Shown here in pieces: positions 53,239 to 62,526 of a stretch of 64,000 nucleotides of DNA (position 1 is its first letter; the number at the start of each line of letters is the position of its first letter). The stretch is taken from positions 47,168-111,167 of the forward strand of contig NZ_JALJRB010000017.1 in the NCBI RefSeq assembly GCF_022968795.1, read 5' to 3'. Position numbers and translations under genes: made by a program. This DNA comes from Desulfatitalea alkaliphila. GTDB lineage: Bacteria; Desulfobacterota; Desulfobacteria; Desulfobacterales; Desulfosarcinaceae. Below the pieces are notes generated by a model. The model saw nothing but the letters and a program-made list of their open reading frames with translations. It was not told the DNA's origin and made no database searches.

Positions 53239-53546
53239 TCGAACCCCCTCAATGTGCCGGTGGATTGTTCCGCACCACCGATTGGATGCCGATGACGGCG
53301 CGCTCATCGGCCGGATTGATTATTTTCCCGATTGACCCCTTCTCAACCATTTTGTATATAGGAATCTTCATTTCGGCAAACCGTTTCTCAACTCCCGGAA
53401 TCAACAAGGGCGCACGCAAACATCGATTTGTCCTTTCGGCGGCCTGGAGCCGGGATGCATCGCGTGCGGCACCGATTTGCGTTTCGCGGCGAGGACCAAC
53501 CATTGCGCTCCGTACGGGGCGCGTCGCCAACTGCAGGAGGAGGATT
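53239..53546. other. Divergent intergenic region
   Basis: 308 bases between the hypothetical gene and citrate synthase. It contains the promoter at 53332-53360 and an about 180-base untranslated leader for citrate synthase. I recognise no riboswitch in the leader. Confidence 0.5.
53332..53360 (+). promoter_or_regulatory. Strong sigma-70 promoter of citrate synthase
   Basis: TTGACC (53332-53337), 17-base spacer, TATATA (53355-53360). It predicts an about 180-base leader before the ATG at 53547. On the opposite strand TTGAGA with a 17-18 base spacer to ATAATC offers a weaker promoter for the divergent hypothetical gene. Confidence 0.6.
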
Positions 53547-54833
53547 ATGGAAGACTATGTTACTTTGACCTATCGCGGCAAGCAATACCAATTGCCGGTG
53601 CTCGTCGGCTCCGAACAGGAGAGGGGGGTCGATATTCTGCGTTTGCGCGCCGATACGGGCCTGATCACCTACGATCCGGGATTCGCCAACACAGGAGCTT
53701 GCCTGAGCAGCATCACCTTCATGGATGGGGAAAAGGGCATTTTACGATACCGGGGCATACCGGTGGAGGAGCTGGCCGAACATTCCACTTTCAAGGAGAC
53801 ATCCTATCTGCTGATCAACGGCCGCCTGCCCAGCCAGGAGGAATTGCGCAATTTCTCCATCATGCTCAACGACCACTCCCTGGTTCACGAGGACATGAAA
53901 ACCTTTTTCCAGAATTTTCCCCGGGCTTCCCATCCCATGGGCATCTTGTCGGCCATGGTCAACGCCCTGCGCAGTTTCTACCCTGAGTTGCAAACCACCG
54001 AAGAGGAGATCAACTTCACCGTGACCCGGCTGCTGGCCAAGGTGCGCACCATGGCGGCCATGTCCTACAAGATCTCCCGCGGTCACACGGTGGTCTACCC
54101 ACGGCCCGATCTGGCCTACTGCGAAAACTTTCTCAACATGATGTTCCACACCCCGGTCAAGCCGTACGCGTTCGTGCCCGAGGTGGTGCGTGCGTTGGAG
54201 GTGTTCTGGATCCTGCATGCCGATCATGAGCAAAACTGTTCCACCACGGCGGTGCGGGTGGTGGGCAGCGGGCGGGTCAACCTGTACGCGGCGATTTCGG
54301 CGGGAATTTCGGCACTTTGGGGACCCCTGCACGGTGGGGCCAACCAGGCGGTGGTGGAGATGCTCAGCCAGATCCACCGCGATGGGGGGGACTATAAGCG
54401 CGCCGTCGAGCGGGCCAAGGACAAGAACGATCCCTTCCGCCTGATGGGGTTCGGCCATCGGGTCTACAAGACCTACGACCCGCGGGCCAAAATCATGAAA
54501 AAAATGTGCGACGACCTGCTCGCGGCCCTCGATTTTCAGGATCCGTTGCTGGACATCGCCAAGGAGTTGGAGGAGGTGGCCTTGAAAGATCCTTATTTCA
54601 TCGACTACAACCTCTACCCCAACGTCGATTTTTACAGCGGGATCGTGCTGCGGGCCATCGGCATTCCCACCAACATGTTCACCGTGATGTTCGCCATCGG
54701 TCGGTTGCCCGGTTGGATCGCCCAGTGGAAAGAGAGCATGGACGATCCCCAATGGCGCATCAGTCGGCCGCGTCAGATTTACAAGGGGCCGACGGAGACC
54801 CACTACGTGCCCATCGACCAGCGCGGCCAATGA
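53547..54833 (+). CDS. gltA: Citrate synthase
   Basis: 428 residues; condenses acetyl-CoA and oxaloacetate to citrate. The catalytic triad is His262 (WGPLHGGANQAV), His304 (MGFGHRVYK) and Asp361 (PNVDFYSG), in positions matching E. coli GltA (264, 305, 362). The length and the FANTGACLSSITFMDGEKGILRYRG segment fit the type II (hexameric, bacterial) class. GGAGGAGG lies directly upstream of the ATG; an upstream extension is open but lacks a ribosome site. In a sulfate reducer it would serve acetate oxidation or biosynthesis. Confidence 0.95.
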   Translation: MEDYVTLTYRGKQYQLPVLVGSEQERGVDILRLRADTGLITYDPGFANTGACLSSITFMDGEKGILRYRGIPVEELAEHSTFKETSYLLINGRLPSQEELRNFSIMLNDHSLVHEDMKTFFQNFPRASHPMGILSAMVNALRSFYPELQTTEEEINFTVTRLLAKVRTMAAMSYKISRGHTVVYPRPDLAYCENFLNMMFHTPVKPYAFVPEVVRALEVFWILHADHEQNCSTTAVRVVGSGRVNLYAAISAGISALWGPLHGGANQAVVEMLSQIHRDGGDYKRAVERAKDKNDPFRLMGFGHRVYKTYDPRAKIMKKMCDDLLAALDFQDPLLDIAKELEEVALKDPYFIDYNLYPNVDFYSGIVLRAIGIPTNMFTVMFAIGRLPGWIAQWKESMDDPQWRISRPRQIYKGPTETHYVPIDQRGQ

Positions 54834-54893
54834 TGCGCGGCGGCCGGTTGCGCGGTCGTTGCCTGTTGTAGGGCCGCGCGCCGGCGGACGGGG

Positions 54894-55199
54894 CTAATCG
54901 AAATCGCCCAAGGGGCGGGCGAAGGTGAACTTGGCCGGATAGACCACCATGGCGTTCCAGGCATCGCCCACATTGCGGCCCAGCGCGGAAAAGGGCACCG
55001 AGATGACAAACAGCCCGAATCCCGCCACGGTGGCCACGATGCCCAGCGGGCGTGCCACGAGGGCGTCGGCCGCCATGCTGCCGGCATCAACTTGGGGATC
55101 CTTGAATTGTGGGGTCGCTTCCGCCAAGACGGTGCCCGGCACCGCCAACAGCGCCAGAACGGTAACCACTGCGATGAGTTGTTTGATCTGCTTGAACAT
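54894..55199 (-). CDS. Small exported or membrane protein
   Basis: 101 residues with a signal peptide (residues 1-26, ending VLAEA) and one further hydrophobic segment (about 50-70; LGIVATVAGFGLFVISVPFSAL). The C-terminal part AWNAMVVYPAKFTFARPLG repeats the RPLG motif seen before the hydrophobic segment. Related small proteins of unknown function with this paired RPLG pattern are common in proteobacteria. ATG at 55199 is preferred because AAAGGA lies six bases upstream of it; a second ATG six bases out has the site too close. Confidence 0.7.
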   Translation of the reverse strand: MFKQIKQLIAVVTVLALLAVPGTVLAEATPQFKDPQVDAGSMAADALVARPLGIVATVAGFGLFVISVPFSALGRNVGDAWNAMVVYPAKFTFARPLGDFD

Positions 55200-55348
55200 G
55201 GCCATTCCTTTCTTACGGGTTTCTACGGCGTGGGCGCAGAGGGCGGATCGGCCCGTCGATGTCGCCACTGCGACTATATCAGGTCTGGGCGGGTCCCGCA
55301 ACGGTTTGATTTCCTTCGGCTTGACAAGCAACGGCACGAGTATGAGCG

Positions 55349-57814
55349 ATGACGGCGCGCGATCCATTCCCTTCTGAAGCGCGGGACGACTTGTTGGTGG
55401 AGGTGGCCGTGGCGCTGCCCCTTTTCGGCCGCTACACCTATGCCGTGCCGGCTGCCCTGCGCGAAATGGTGGCGGTCGGCCGGCGAGTGCTGGTGCCTTT
55501 CGGGCGCCGGCGCGTAACCGGTTACGTGCTGGGGTTTGCGGCCGACGCTCCGGCAGCGGCCCTCAAGCAAATCGAAGGGCTGCTGGATCCCGACCCCCTT
55601 TTTCCTGCCGCCATGCTGCCGTTTTTTCAATGGATCAGCGACTACTACATGCACCCTTTGGGTGAGGTGCTGCAAGCGGCGTTGCCCACGGGCATCAACG
55701 TGGCCGACCAGCAACTGGTATCCCTGACCGACGAGGGCCGCGAAGTGTTGCCGGAGCAGGCGCGGACGCCATGGGAAAGGGCCGTCGTCGAGCGGCTTTC
55801 CCGGGGGGCGTGCCGGCTGCCGGTGCTTCAACGCCTGGGTGGCGACGACTTTTCAAGAACCGCATTGCAACAGTGGGAACAAAAGGGTTGGGTGACGCGC
55901 CAAAACACTTTGGGCGGTGGGCGCATCCGTCCCAAGACCGAACGTTTCGTCCGGCCCTTGACCGAACCGGCGTCGCAAGAGCGTTTGTCGGCCCCTCGCC
56001 GTGCCCTTTTGGCTGTGCTGGCGCAGCGGGGGGCCATGGCCGTGAGCGCGCTCAAGGCCCACATCCCCACGGCGGCCGACCTGGTGCGGCGCATGGCCGC
56101 GGACGGCCAGGTGGCCATCGAATGGCGTGCGGTCTATCGGGACCCGCTGGGTGCGCCCATCACCCCCGATAACCCGCCCGCGCCAACCCCCGAGCAGCAG
56201 CGGGCCTTGGAAGGCATGGGTGCCGCCATCGGCAAGGGGTATCGCACCTTTTTGCTGGTTGGCGTGACAGGCTCCGGCAAAACCGAGGTCTATTTACGGT
56301 TGGCCGCCGAAGCCTTGGCGCGGCACACCACCGTTCTGGTGTTGGTGCCCGAAATCGCCCTGATCACCCAGACCGAGAGGGCATTCCGGGCCCGCTTCGG
56401 CCGGCAGGTGGCCCTGCTGCACAGCGGCCTTTCCGACGGCGAGCGCCTGGACCAGTGGCAGCGCATCCGCAACGGCGAGGTGGCCATCGCCATCGGCGCC
56501 CGTTCGGCCATCTTCGCGCCCTTCGAGCAGATCGGCCTGATCATTGTGGATGAAGAGCATGACGACGCCTATAAACAGGAAGGCGCCCTGCGTTACAACG
56601 CCAGGGATCTGGCCGTCGTGCGGGCCCGCCAGGCGGAGGCCGTGGCCGTGCTCGGATCGGCCACGCCGTCGCTGCAGTCGGCCTACAATGCGCAGATCGG
56701 CAAATTCGAGCGCATCAACCTGTTCGAGCGTGTGGATCAGCGCCGGATGCCGGAAATATTTGTGCAGGATCTGACCGATCTGCGCGAGGAGCGGGGTTCG
56801 CGCCGCTTTCTCACGGCGGCGCTCACCGAGGGTGTCCGACACTGTCTCGAACAAAAGGAGCAGGTGCTGCTGTTTCTCAACCGGCGCGGTTTTGCCAATG
56901 CGTTGATCTGCGCCGCCTGCGGCCAGGCCGTGCAGTGCGACCGCTGCGATATCTCGTTGACCTACCACCAGCAAAGCAACGCTTACAAATGCCACTATTG
57001 CGGCTTCAGCCAGGCGGCGGTGGCGCGCTGCAGCCGCTGCGGGTCCAACCGGATCAACCGGTTGGGCATCGGTACCGAAAAATTGGCCGCCTGGATTCAG
57101 GAGCTGTTTCCCACCGCCCGCGTGGCGCGCATGGACCGCGACACTACCCGGCGCAAAGGGGCCCTGGTCAAGATTCTCAAGGCGCTGCGGGAGCGCCGGA
57201 TCGACATCCTGGTGGGCACCCAGATGGTGGCCAAGGGCCACGACTATCCCTACATCACCCTGGTGGGCATCATTTGCGCCGACCTCTCCCTCAGCCTGCC
57301 CGATTTCCGTGCCGGTGAGCGCACCTTTCAGCTCCTGGCCCAGGTGGCCGGGCGGGCCGGGCGGGGGCAACGGCCGGGTCGCGTGGTGCTGCAAACTTAC
57401 AACCCGTTGCACTTCAGCATCACCGCCGCCCGCGACCAGGATTACGACGCCTTTTATCGTCAGGAAATCCAGTTTCGCCAGGCGCTGGGCTATCCGCCAT
57501 TTACCCGCATGGTCCAGGTGCGCATCACCGGCCGTGACCAAAAGGGGGTGATCGCCCACGCCCGCCGGCTGGGCGAAACGGGCAGCGCCCTGCAGCAAGC
57601 GGACCCCGCCTACGGCGAGCTGGTTTTGCTGGGCCCCATCGAGGCCGCCCTGGCCCGCATCGCCGACCACCACCGCTGGCAGCTGTTGATCAAGGGACCA
57701 CGGGTCGCTGCTTTGCACCGTTTTGTGCACCAACTGCTGTTCGGCCCCGACGCCCCCACGCCCAAAAGCGGTATCCGCGTCGCCGTGGATGTGGATCCGG
57801 TGTTTCTGATGTGA
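55349..57814 (+). CDS. priA: Primosomal helicase PriA
   Basis: 821 residues; 3'-5' superfamily 2 helicase that reloads the replisome at stalled forks. The N-terminal DNA-binding domain (about 10-190) is followed by the helicase core with Walker A GVTGSGKTEVY, DEEH box (IVDEEHDDAY), GSATPS and, in the second lobe, GTQMVAKGHDYP and QVAGRAGR. The zinc-binding insertion shows paired CxxC motifs (CAACG, CDRC, CHYC, CSRC). All core motifs are intact. The ATG at 55349 has only a weak GAG ribosome site upstream. Confidence 0.96.
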   Translation: MTARDPFPSEARDDLLVEVAVALPLFGRYTYAVPAALREMVAVGRRVLVPFGRRRVTGYVLGFAADAPAAALKQIEGLLDPDPLFPAAMLPFFQWISDYYMHPLGEVLQAALPTGINVADQQLVSLTDEGREVLPEQARTPWERAVVERLSRGACRLPVLQRLGGDDFSRTALQQWEQKGWVTRQNTLGGGRIRPKTERFVRPLTEPASQERLSAPRRALLAVLAQRGAMAVSALKAHIPTAADLVRRMAADGQVAIEWRAVYRDPLGAPITPDNPPAPTPEQQRALEGMGAAIGKGYRTFLLVGVTGSGKTEVYLRLAAEALARHTTVLVLVPEIALITQTERAFRARFGRQVALLHSGLSDGERLDQWQRIRNGEVAIAIGARSAIFAPFEQIGLIIVDEEHDDAYKQEGALRYNARDLAVVRARQAEAVAVLGSATPSLQSAYNAQIGKFERINLFERVDQRRMPEIFVQDLTDLREERGSRRFLTAALTEGVRHCLEQKEQVLLFLNRRGFANALICAACGQAVQCDRCDISLTYHQQSNAYKCHYCGFSQAAVARCSRCGSNRINRLGIGTEKLAAWIQELFPTARVARMDRDTTRRKGALVKILKALRERRIDILVGTQMVAKGHDYPYITLVGIICADLSLSLPDFRAGERTFQLLAQVAGRAGRGQRPGRVVLQTYNPLHFSITAARDQDYDAFYRQEIQFRQALGYPPFTRMVQVRITGRDQKGVIAHARRLGETGSALQQADPAYGELVLLGPIEAALARIADHHRWQLLIKGPRVAALHRFVHQLLFGPDAPTPKSGIRVAVDVDPVFLM

Positions 57815-58010
57815 GGCCCACCATCGCCTGCACAATGAAACCGGCCCCGGCACCGCGATCTACCGTGCGCCATGGTCCCGATGCACCCGGTGCCTATCCT
57901 CGATCACACCCGCCCCGCCTTGACATCCCCCCGTTCCCCACCCTATACAGAGCATGTCGGTGTCGCCGTCAGCCGAAGGGATCACCCAGAACCGAGTGGA
58001 AATGAGTGCC

Positions 58011-58634
58011 ATGACCCGTAACACCTTCAAAGTGGTCGGTTTCGATTGCGACGGGGTGATGTTCAATTCGTCCCGTGCCAACAGGGCCTACTATGATCAC
58101 CTGATGGAGCGCTTTGCACTGCCGGCCCTTACCGATCGTCAGTTCGCCTACGCCCACATGCACACCGTGGACGAAGCCCTCAACTTCATCGTCGGCGATC
58201 CGCGGTTGCTGGAGCAGGTGCAGGCCTACCGGCGCCAAATCAGCTATCGGCCTTTCATCCGCCACATGGTGGTGGAGCCCCACCTGCACCGGTTGCTGAA
58301 TTCGCTGCGGCCCGCATACAAGACGGCCATCGCCACCAACCGCACCAACACCATGTCCCATGTGCTCGAGGAACATGGCCTGACCGAATTGTTCGACAAG
58401 GTGGTGACCGCCAGCGATGTCACTTACGCCAAGCCCCACCCGGAACAACTGCTGCTTTTGTTGGCGCATTTTGCCATCGACCCCCGGGAAATGGTATTCA
58501 TCGGGGATTCGGAGCTGGATGCCGCCGCCGCCCACCAGGCGGGGGTGCCCTTCGTGGCCTTCGGCAATCCCGGGCTCCACGCCATGGCCCATATCGAGCA
58601 CCTGGGGCAGATACCCCGGCTGCTGGCCCCATGA
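58011..58634 (+). CDS. HAD-superfamily hydrolase
   Basis: 207 residues. HAD motif I is GFDCDGVMFNS (the nucleophile is the first Asp), motif II is the ATNRTN segment, the motif III Lys lies in VTYAKPHPEQ and motif IV in IGDSELDAAAAHQAG. It resembles phosphoglycolate phosphatase/PpaX-type enzymes but lacks a diagnostic cap, so the substrate is unknown. ATG at 58011 is used; ATG codons at 58002 and 57954 are possible and would only lengthen the N-terminus. Its stop is 16 bases before the rubredoxin-like gene. Confidence 0.82.
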   Translation: MTRNTFKVVGFDCDGVMFNSSRANRAYYDHLMERFALPALTDRQFAYAHMHTVDEALNFIVGDPRLLEQVQAYRRQISYRPFIRHMVVEPHLHRLLNSLRPAYKTAIATNRTNTMSHVLEEHGLTELFDKVVTASDVTYAKPHPEQLLLLLAHFAIDPREMVFIGDSELDAAAAHQAGVPFVAFGNPGLHAMAHIEHLGQIPRLLAP

Positions 58635-58649
58635 GGAGGTCGCGCACCG

Positions 58650-58790
58650 ATGAAACGCTGGCGATGTTTGATTTGCGGCTATCTGCATGACGGCGAGCAA
58701 CCGCCCTATCGCTGCCCCGTGTGCGGGGCGCCGGCGCGCATGTTCGAGCCGCTGGACACCCCCGAGCCGCCCCCCGAGGCACCCCGATGA
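58650..58790 (+). CDS. Rubredoxin-like mini-protein
   Basis: 46 residues. Two knuckles CLICGY (Cys6, Cys9) and CPVCG (Cys22, Cys25) resemble the Cys4 site of rubredoxin and of the C-terminal domain of rubrerythrin, but the spacing is short and the tail is proline-rich. GAGGAGG lies ten bases upstream of the ATG. The stop TGA overlaps the ATG of the next gene as ATGA, so it is coupled to the cobalamin adenosyltransferase. A role as an electron shuttle or as a zinc ribbon is possible. Confidence 0.75.
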   Translation: MKRWRCLICGYLHDGEQPPYRCPVCGAPARMFEPLDTPEPPPEAPR

Positions 58791-59359
58791 AAATCTACAC
58801 CCAGACCGGTGATCGCGGCAAAACCGGCCTGCTTTCCGGTGAGCGGGTGGCCAAGGACAACGCCCGTATCCAGGCCTATGGCGATGTGGACGAACTCAAT
58901 GCGGTGATCGGCGCCCTGGCCGCCTCGCTGGGCACCGAGGACGACCGCCTGCGCGAACAGTTGGAGGCAATCCAGTCGGACCTCATGCATGCGGGGGCCT
59001 GGTTGGCCGCCACTCCCGAATCGGCCTCCCGCGCTCAGTTGCACCCCGTCACGGATGCCCATTGCCGTGCCCTGGAAGCCGCCATCGATCACCTCCAGAA
59101 CCAACTGCCCGAATTGAGGTCCTTCGTGCTGCCCGGCGGCCACCCGCGGGCCGCTTGGGCCCACCTGGCGCGCACCGTCTGCCGCCGGGCCGAGCGGTGG
59201 GTGGTTCACCTGATGCAGCAGCCGCAGTCGGGCGGTCCGGCCGCCGATGATCTTGGCACGATCATCGCCTATATCAATCGGCTCTCCGATTATTTTTTCG
59301 TTCTGGCCCGCCATCTGAACCACCAGGCGGGCACCGGCGACCGGCTCTGGCGGCCGTAA
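58787..59359 (+). CDS. PduO-type ATP:cob(I)alamin adenosyltransferase
   Basis: 190 residues; adds the 5'-deoxyadenosyl group from ATP to cob(I)alamin. Family motifs: YTQTGDRGKTGLLSGERVAKD at the N-terminus (ATP site), YGDVDELNAVIG, and the helix with VCRRAERWV. The length is typical of the MMAB/PduO family. The start overlaps the stop of the rubredoxin-like gene. The next gene encodes a flavin reductase-like protein, which might supply the Co(II) to Co(I) reduction this enzyme needs. Confidence 0.93.
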   Translation: MKIYTQTGDRGKTGLLSGERVAKDNARIQAYGDVDELNAVIGALAASLGTEDDRLREQLEAIQSDLMHAGAWLAATPESASRAQLHPVTDAHCRALEAAIDHLQNQLPELRSFVLPGGHPRAAWAHLARTVCRRAERWVVHLMQQPQSGGPAADDLGTIIAYINRLSDYFFVLARHLNHQAGTGDRLWRP

Positions 59360-59380
59360 CCCGACAGGCGGCAGGTACCC

Positions 59381-60037
59381 ATGACCGAGTTCACCCTGGA
59401 GGTTGCCGAGCGGCATTGGTTGAGCGAAGAAACATTCGAAATCCGTTTTGTCCGCCCACCCGGTTTCGATTATCTGCCCGGCCAGAAGGTGGGGTTCGTG
59501 GACGGTGCGGCGCGCCGCGATTATACGATGCTGGGTCCCGTGGCCGCCGGCCATCTGTCTTTTTGCGTGCGCCTGGTGCCCGGCGGCCGTTTCTCACCCA
59601 AGTTGGCCGCCGCCCGGAGGGGGGATCGCTTTGCGGTGACGGCACCCTTCGGTTTTTTCACCTTCGCCCCCTCCCCGCGACAGGCGGTGTGGGTGGCCAC
59701 CGGAACGGGCATCGCTCCTTTCGTGGCATTTGTGCGGGCCGGTGTGCGAGGGTTCGATTTGCTGCACGGGGTGCGCTCCCCCCGCGGACTTTACTACCGG
59801 GAGGAGTTGGCCCGTGCTGGCCGCCGCTATCGGCCCTGCATTTCCGGCCCGCTGCCGGATGACTACGACGGCCCGTCCCCCTTTGGGGGTCGGGTCGGCG
59901 ACGGTTTGCGCGCCGGCTGGCCACCGGGTGATTATGATTTCTATTTGTGCGGTCGTGGCGAGATGATCCGCGACCTGTTGGCCATCATCGACTCCCGTTA
60001 TGAAGGCGCCCATGTCCATACCGAACGCTTTTACTAA
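59381..60037 (+). CDS. FAD-dependent ferredoxin-NAD(P) reductase-like protein
   Basis: 218 residues of FNR fold. The flavin motif is RRDYTML (in the RxYS/T position), after a PGQKVGF strand; the NAD(P) motif is ATGTGIAPFVAF and the C-terminal CGRGEMIRDLL matches the CGxxxM segment. No iron-sulfur domain is attached, so it needs an external electron carrier such as ferredoxin, rubredoxin or flavin. The end overlaps the start region of the following diguanylate cyclase gene by 26 bases. Confidence 0.88.
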   Translation: MTEFTLEVAERHWLSEETFEIRFVRPPGFDYLPGQKVGFVDGAARRDYTMLGPVAAGHLSFCVRLVPGGRFSPKLAAARRGDRFAVTAPFGFFTFAPSPRQAVWVATGTGIAPFVAFVRAGVRGFDLLHGVRSPRGLYYREELARAGRRYRPCISGPLPDDYDGPSPFGGRVGDGLRAGWPPGDYDFYLCGRGEMIRDLLAIIDSRYEGAHVHTERFY

Positions 60038-61712
60038 ATCCGGGCGGACCCTGGGCCGGGTGGCCCTATTACTGCTGCTTCTGGTCGCTGCCACAGCCGC
60101 CCGGGCCGACACGCCCAAGCAAGTGCTGGTCTTGCACACCCATCACCAGGGTTGGGAATGGAGCGACGGCATCAGCCGGGGCATTCAGGAGGTCCTCGCA
60201 CCCTTTGCCCGGGAGATCGTTCTCCACATGGAGTACCTGGACATGGGCCGCACCACCCGGACCTCCGATTTCGCGCAACTGGCGGATCTGCTGGCTTTCA
60301 AGTGGGGCAATACCGATTTCGATGTCGTGGTTGCGGTGGGCGAGGGCGCGCTGCAATTCCTGGAACAGCAAAGCAGCCGCATCCTAGCGGATGTGCCGGT
60401 CATTTTTTGCGCCGTTGCACCCGAGGCCGCCGCCATCGGCGCCATGGGGTGGCGGGCGACGGGTGTGACGGCCGTTGCCGGACACGATGCCACCTTGCGC
60501 CTGATGCTGGCGTTGCATCCCGAAATCCGTCGCATTATCGTATTGATCGACCCGCGCAGCATCTCCCCCAACGAGCGCCGCAGACTGGTCTCCCGCGTCC
60601 TGCAGCCCCTGATGCAGCGAGTGGCCATCGAAGTCTGGGCCGACCCGGTATGGACGGAGCTGCCCGCCCGGCTCGTCTCCCTCGGCCCCGGCGATCTGAT
60701 CTACCTGGCCACCTTCCATCCCGATCGCAGCGTCCAGGACCTGGCGGCGGCCGAAACGGTCGAACTGGTGACCCACTGGTCGCCGGTGCCGGTCTACGGC
60801 GCCTACGATTTCTTCCTCGACCGCGGGGTGGTCGGCGGCATGATGACCGTTGCCGCCCGCCAGGGAGAACGGGCCGGCCAAATGGCCTTGCGCATTCTCT
60901 CCGGCGCATCCATCAGCGACATCGGAATGCCGTCGGCGGACCCCCACCATCCCATGTTCGATGGTCGGCTGCTGCGCCGTTTCCATTTGAAGACCGACCG
61001 GCTTCCAGACGGCAGTGAAGTCCTTCACCCGGCACCCGATTTCAAGGAGCGCTATGCCCGCGTTTTTCTCTACCTGGCCGGCGCAGCCGTCGCCATCAGT
61101 ATTTTGCTTTGCGCGGCCATCATGCGGCAGAAGCGCCGACAACGCCAGATGGCGGAGATCAACGCCGCCCTGGACACCCGCGTACGGGAACGATCGGCCC
61201 AATTGCAGCTGGTCCATCAGAAATTGAAGAAGCAATCCCTGGTGGACGGCGTCACCGGTCTTCCCAACCGGCGCCAAACCTACCAGCGCCTGGTCGATGA
61301 AGCCAAGAAAGCACAACGCTACGGCCATCCGCTTTCCGTCGTGCTGTGCGACATCGACTGGCTCAAAGGCGTGAACCTGGAACACGGCTATGCCCTGGGC
61401 GACACCATCCTGCGCGATGTCGGCCAGACCATCCGGCGCACCGTGCGCGAAATCGATCTGGTGGGACGCTACGGCGGCGAAGAATTTCTGGTCATCCTGC
61501 CCCACACCGACATCGACCAAAGCCGCCAAACCGCCGAACGCATCCAACACGAGATCTCCCAGCTGCGCTGGGAGCAAGGCGAAGTACGCATCACCATCAG
61601 CACCGGCCTGGCCCAACTCAAAAACCAATCCCCCGCCGACCTGCTCAAACAAGTCAGCGAACGCCTCGGCACCACCAAGGCCCAAGGCATCGGGCGACAG
61701 GTGGAAGCATAG
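60012..61712 (+). CDS. Membrane diguanylate cyclase with ABC-substrate-binding sensor
   Basis: 566 residues. A signal anchor (about 12-30) leads to a periplasmic ABC-transporter substrate-binding-like domain (about 35-325; VLVLHTHHQGWEWSDGISRGIQEVL, DVVVAVGEGALQFL, VPVIFCAV). A membrane span at about 355-375 (LYLAGAAVAISILLC) precedes a coiled-coil and a GGDEF domain with the active motif GGEEF at 488-492 and metal-binding CDIDWLKGVN. No degenerate residues are seen, so cyclic di-GMP synthesis is expected. No RxxD I-site was evident. ATG at 60012 is preferred because GAAGG lies upstream; ATG at 60000 lacks a site. Confidence 0.9.
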   Translation: MSIPNAFTKSGRTLGRVALLLLLLVAATAARADTPKQVLVLHTHHQGWEWSDGISRGIQEVLAPFAREIVLHMEYLDMGRTTRTSDFAQLADLLAFKWGNTDFDVVVAVGEGALQFLEQQSSRILADVPVIFCAVAPEAAAIGAMGWRATGVTAVAGHDATLRLMLALHPEIRRIIVLIDPRSISPNERRRLVSRVLQPLMQRVAIEVWADPVWTELPARLVSLGPGDLIYLATFHPDRSVQDLAAAETVELVTHWSPVPVYGAYDFFLDRGVVGGMMTVAARQGERAGQMALRILSGASISDIGMPSADPHHPMFDGRLLRRFHLKTDRLPDGSEVLHPAPDFKERYARVFLYLAGAAVAISILLCAAIMRQKRRQRQMAEINAALDTRVRERSAQLQLVHQKLKKQSLVDGVTGLPNRRQTYQRLVDEAKKAQRYGHPLSVVLCDIDWLKGVNLEHGYALGDTILRDVGQTIRRTVREIDLVGRYGGEEFLVILPHTDIDQSRQTAERIQHEISQLRWEQGEVRITISTGLAQLKNQSPADLLKQVSERLGTTKAQGIGRQVEA

Positions 61713-62526
61713 CGCGTTTTCAGGATATGATGTCACAACACGTAAACCAGAATTGGGGTACTCGGCGCCTTCCTTCATTGCATGGGTGGTCGAATTGCGC
61801 ACAGAACTGAACAACTGACGTAACTCCGTGCGTCCCTCCGGCCCCTCCGATATTCCGATACGCCCCGTACGTCCCAGTCCCTCCTGTACTCCCCGTCCCC
61901 TCAGGCCCGCTCTCCGGCCGCCTTAGTCATTGGATATAAACGCTCGAAAACCTCCTCGTTCGCTTCTGAAATTTCTGGTTGAAGCAAACCGAACCCCATC
62001 CGGGCACCGGCATGCATGGGCCGTACTGTTTTTATGAGCGCTGATCCAATAGGCCTGATCGGTTTTTTGAAAAAAGCCTTGACTTGAATGAATGCATTTA
62101 TTATCTGCATAAGATAGTTGCGTCGTCAGGCTTCAATACAATTAGGCTTCGAATAGGCTTCAAATCATTGGGTGCCGTTGGGCGGTAGAGCCTGGACGGG
62201 TTTTCGCTGAATTTTTTTTCATTATTATAATTGATAATGCTTCCTGCAATCCGTAGGGAAGCACATCGGACCCGTTTGCTCTATGTTCGCCCTCGTCTGG
62301 TGGGCGTTTGGGCACGGTGGAAGGAAATACAGCTGATGATCCTCATGTACTCGCTATCAACTTGATTTGACGCAGTTATTGAACTCCCAATTTGAACTGC
62401 GGATGACTCCTTGCCTCCTGTGGTACTTCTGCGTTTTATATTCCCATGGTGGGACGTGTGCCGTTGCGTTGTAAAGAACGGCTGAAATGGTGGTTGATGA
62501 AGAAGGAAACATACGATGGAGGTAAA
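61713..62526. other. AT-richer intergenic region
   Basis: 814 bases without a convincing gene, noticeably AT-richer than its surroundings beyond about 61.9 kb. It contains three AGGCTTC repeats (62128, 62144, 62155) and a perfect 7-bp inverted repeat TGCTTCC/GGAAGCA (62238-62263). A short minus-strand frame (61901-62110) and one at 62281-62610 have no ribosome site or family and were not called. Confidence 0.5.

Noticed and set aside
61901..62110. A 69-residue minus-strand frame
   Set aside because: No ribosome site, no recognisable family and no partner gene; kept as uncalled sequence.
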